This document shows, one piece after another, positions 5,546 through 7,720 of a stretch of DNA of 7,720 nucleotides. Source of the DNA: Burkholderiaceae bacterium (lineage in GTDB: Bacteria; Pseudomonadota; Gammaproteobacteria; Burkholderiales; Burkholderiaceae_C). Every line of letters starts with the position of its first letter. The stretch's first letter is position 1. The DNA is taken from the NCBI GenBank assembly GCA_025458585.1, contig JALOSD010000074.1, positions 1 to 7,720 of the forward strand, given 5' to 3'. Under the pieces are notes generated by a model. That model was not told the DNA's origin. It did no database searches and saw only the letters and a program-made list of their open reading frames with translations. Position numbers and translations under genes: made by a program.

Positions 5546-5902
5546 ATGGATCACTCCGCGACGAACGACGCTCATGGCTCGAGGGCGATGCCCGCCCAGC
5601 TGGGTGTGGTGGCACTGCTCGGCAAGCTGCTGCAGCGACTCGAGCAGCAGCCACGCGGCTTCGCCGCGGAGCAGTACCGCGCCGTCGCGCGGCGCCTGGC
5701 GCAGGCGCTGGCCGAGGTCCCCGCCGAGCGCGAGTCGCGGCGCGCGCTGCAGGCGCTGATGGCGGCGATGCCGGCGGTGGCCGAGGTCTACGAGAACCTG
5801 CACTACGCCCACGCCGGCCTGTGCTGCGAGCCGCTGATGGCGGCGGCGCGCGCCGAGGTGGCGACGCGCGAGCTGATCGCGCGACTGTCCGCCCGGGCCT
5901 GA
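5546..5902 (+). CDS. Small helical protein of unknown function
   Basis: A 118-residue protein I do not recognise. It has no signal peptide or membrane segment. It is Ala/Leu/Arg/Glu-rich and probably mostly helical: amphipathic stretches at about 17-36, 38-58, 62-82 and 95-116. A less regular, residue-rich segment, ENLHYAHAGLCCEPL (83-97), with Tyr, two His and a Cys pair, looks like the conserved or functional part. ATG 5546 is downstream of a good promoter but has no clear Shine-Dalgarno sequence; in-frame ATG 5588 has GAGGG too close (about 3 nt). Codon use matches its neighbours, and the frame holds from the start to a TGA at 5900-5902, so it is probably real. It stands between the divergent cytochrome operon and ettA; co-transcription with ettA is possible but interrupted by hairpins. 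Confidence 0.75.
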   Translation: MDHSATNDAHGSRAMPAQLGVVALLGKLLQRLEQQPRGFAAEQYRAVARRLAQALAEVPAERESRRALQALMAAMPAVAEVYENLHYAHAGLCCEPLMAAARAEVATRELIARLSARA

Positions 5903-5923
5903 GCGCCCCGCAGGCCGATGCCC

Positions 5924-5941
5924 GTCGCCCGCTCGGGCGAC
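5924..5941 (+). repeat. 8-bp-arm inverted repeat after the small protein gene
   Basis: GTCGCCCG (5924-5931), CT, CGGGCGAC (5934-5941) is a perfect palindrome. As RNA it would be a 7-bp stem with a four-base loop. It starts 21 nt past the stop codon, is not followed by a U run, and overlaps a candidate -10 (GACAAT). It could be the first of two terminator-region hairpins or an operator for ettA. Confidence 0.6.
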
Positions 5942-5944
5942 AAT
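5939..5944 (+). promoter_or_regulatory. Weak candidate -10 for ettA
   Basis: GACAAT in the context GGGCGACAATAC matches TATAAT at four of six positions, including A2 and T6. Nothing like TTGACA is found 16-18 nt upstream. If used, transcription would start near 5951, at the base of the next hairpin, giving a leader of about 70 nt. Confidence 0.3.
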
Positions 5945-5950
5945 ACTTGG

Positions 5951-5980
5951 ATGGCAGGTGCGACCTGCCGTTTCGCTTTT
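5951..5980 (+). terminator. Hairpin plus T-rich run, likely terminator or attenuator
   Basis: GGCAGGT (5953-5959), GCG, ACCTGCC (5963-5969) is a perfect 7-bp stem, extended by a U-G and an A-U pair. It is followed at 5971-5980 by TTTCGCTTTT. This is the best intrinsic-terminator shape in the window, ending the upstream gene's transcript 40 nt before ettA. The T run is interrupted, so termination may be partial. Confidence 0.5.
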
Positions 5981-5983
5981 CTG

Positions 5984-6000
5984 GGCGCGCCGCACGCGCC
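5984..6000 (+). repeat. Short GC hairpin just upstream of the ettA ribosome site
   Basis: GGCGCG (5984-5989) and CGCGCC (5995-6000) flank CCGCA. The stem ends 9 nt before the ettA Shine-Dalgarno GAGG (6010-6013), so it leaves that site open. Six-bp GC-only arms are common by chance in such DNA. Confidence 0.35.
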
Positions 6001-6009
6001 ACGACCACC

Positions 6010-6013
6010 GAGG
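6010..6013 (+). promoter_or_regulatory. ettA Shine-Dalgarno sequence
   Basis: GAGG lies 7 nt before ATG 6021. It settles the start: the frame is open from 5958 with an in-frame ATG-like extension, but that extension passes through the hairpin region and has no ribosome site. Confidence 0.75.
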
Positions 6014-6020
6014 CAAGCCG

Positions 6021-7685
<1,665 letters not shown>

Positions 7686-7693
7686 CGCGGAAT

Positions 7694-7717
7694 CGCGCTG
7701 GCCCGGCGACCGGCGCG
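7694..7717 (+). repeat. GC-rich inverted repeat downstream of ettA
   Basis: CGCGCTGG (7694-7701) can pair with CCGGCGCG (7710-7717), with one G-U wobble, around an 8-nt loop, 8 nt past the ettA stop. No T run follows before the window ends, so terminator function cannot be judged. Confidence 0.35.
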
Positions 7718-7720
7718 AGG

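Noticed and set aside
5958..6020. A 21-residue N-terminal extension of EttA
   Set aside because: It is encoded by the hairpin and T-rich region, has no ribosome site, and is absent from the usual EttA N-terminus (MAQYVYTM).

Overview
The window is very G+C-rich DNA with strong G/C third-position bias. It probably comes from a betaproteobacterium of the Burkholderiales (Rubrivivax/Leptothrix-like relatives). That placement rests on base composition and on the style of the RhlE, QseB/QseC and EttA proteins, not on a marker gene. Seven protein genes fill almost all of it. I see no rRNA, tRNA, CRISPR array, insertion sequence or prophage gene.

Left part, minus strand: rhlE (1482 down to 7) encodes a DEAD-box RNA helicase with a long basic, low-complexity tail. 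A 196-nt gap follows (1483-1678). It holds a candidate rhlE -10 element and a perfect 11-bp tandem repeat.

Middle, minus strand (5386 down to 1679): five tightly packed genes form an apparent operon. In transcription order they encode a Sphaeroides-heme-protein-type cytochrome c (SHP, DUF1924 family), a diheme cytochrome c (DHC), a cytochrome b561-like membrane protein, a QseB-type response regulator and a QseC-type sensor kinase. Gaps and overlaps are 29 nt, a 29-nt overlap, 25 nt and a 3-nt overlap. The inferred electron path is membrane quinol to cytochrome b, to periplasmic DHC, to SHP, whose family binds small ligands (O2, NO) at an unusual Asn-ligated heme. The kinase and regulator presumably control the set. 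Two CTTAA/CTTAG half-sites exactly 11 bp apart (5434-5449) lie just upstream of the SHP gene. They look like a QseB/PmrA-type box, which would make the operon autoregulated.

Right part, plus strand: a divergent promoter (TTGAAA-16-CATATT) with a 6-bp-arm inverted repeat across its -10 leads into a 118-residue protein I do not recognise (5546-5902). A 118-nt gap with three consecutive inverted repeats follows, the middle one trailed by a T-rich run. Then comes complete ettA (6021-7685), an ABC-F translation factor of the ribosomal E site.

The most biologically interesting element is the SHP/DHC/cytochrome b/QseBC cluster. The gene set is known, but its physiological role is not settled, and here the sequence offers a specific regulatory hypothesis.
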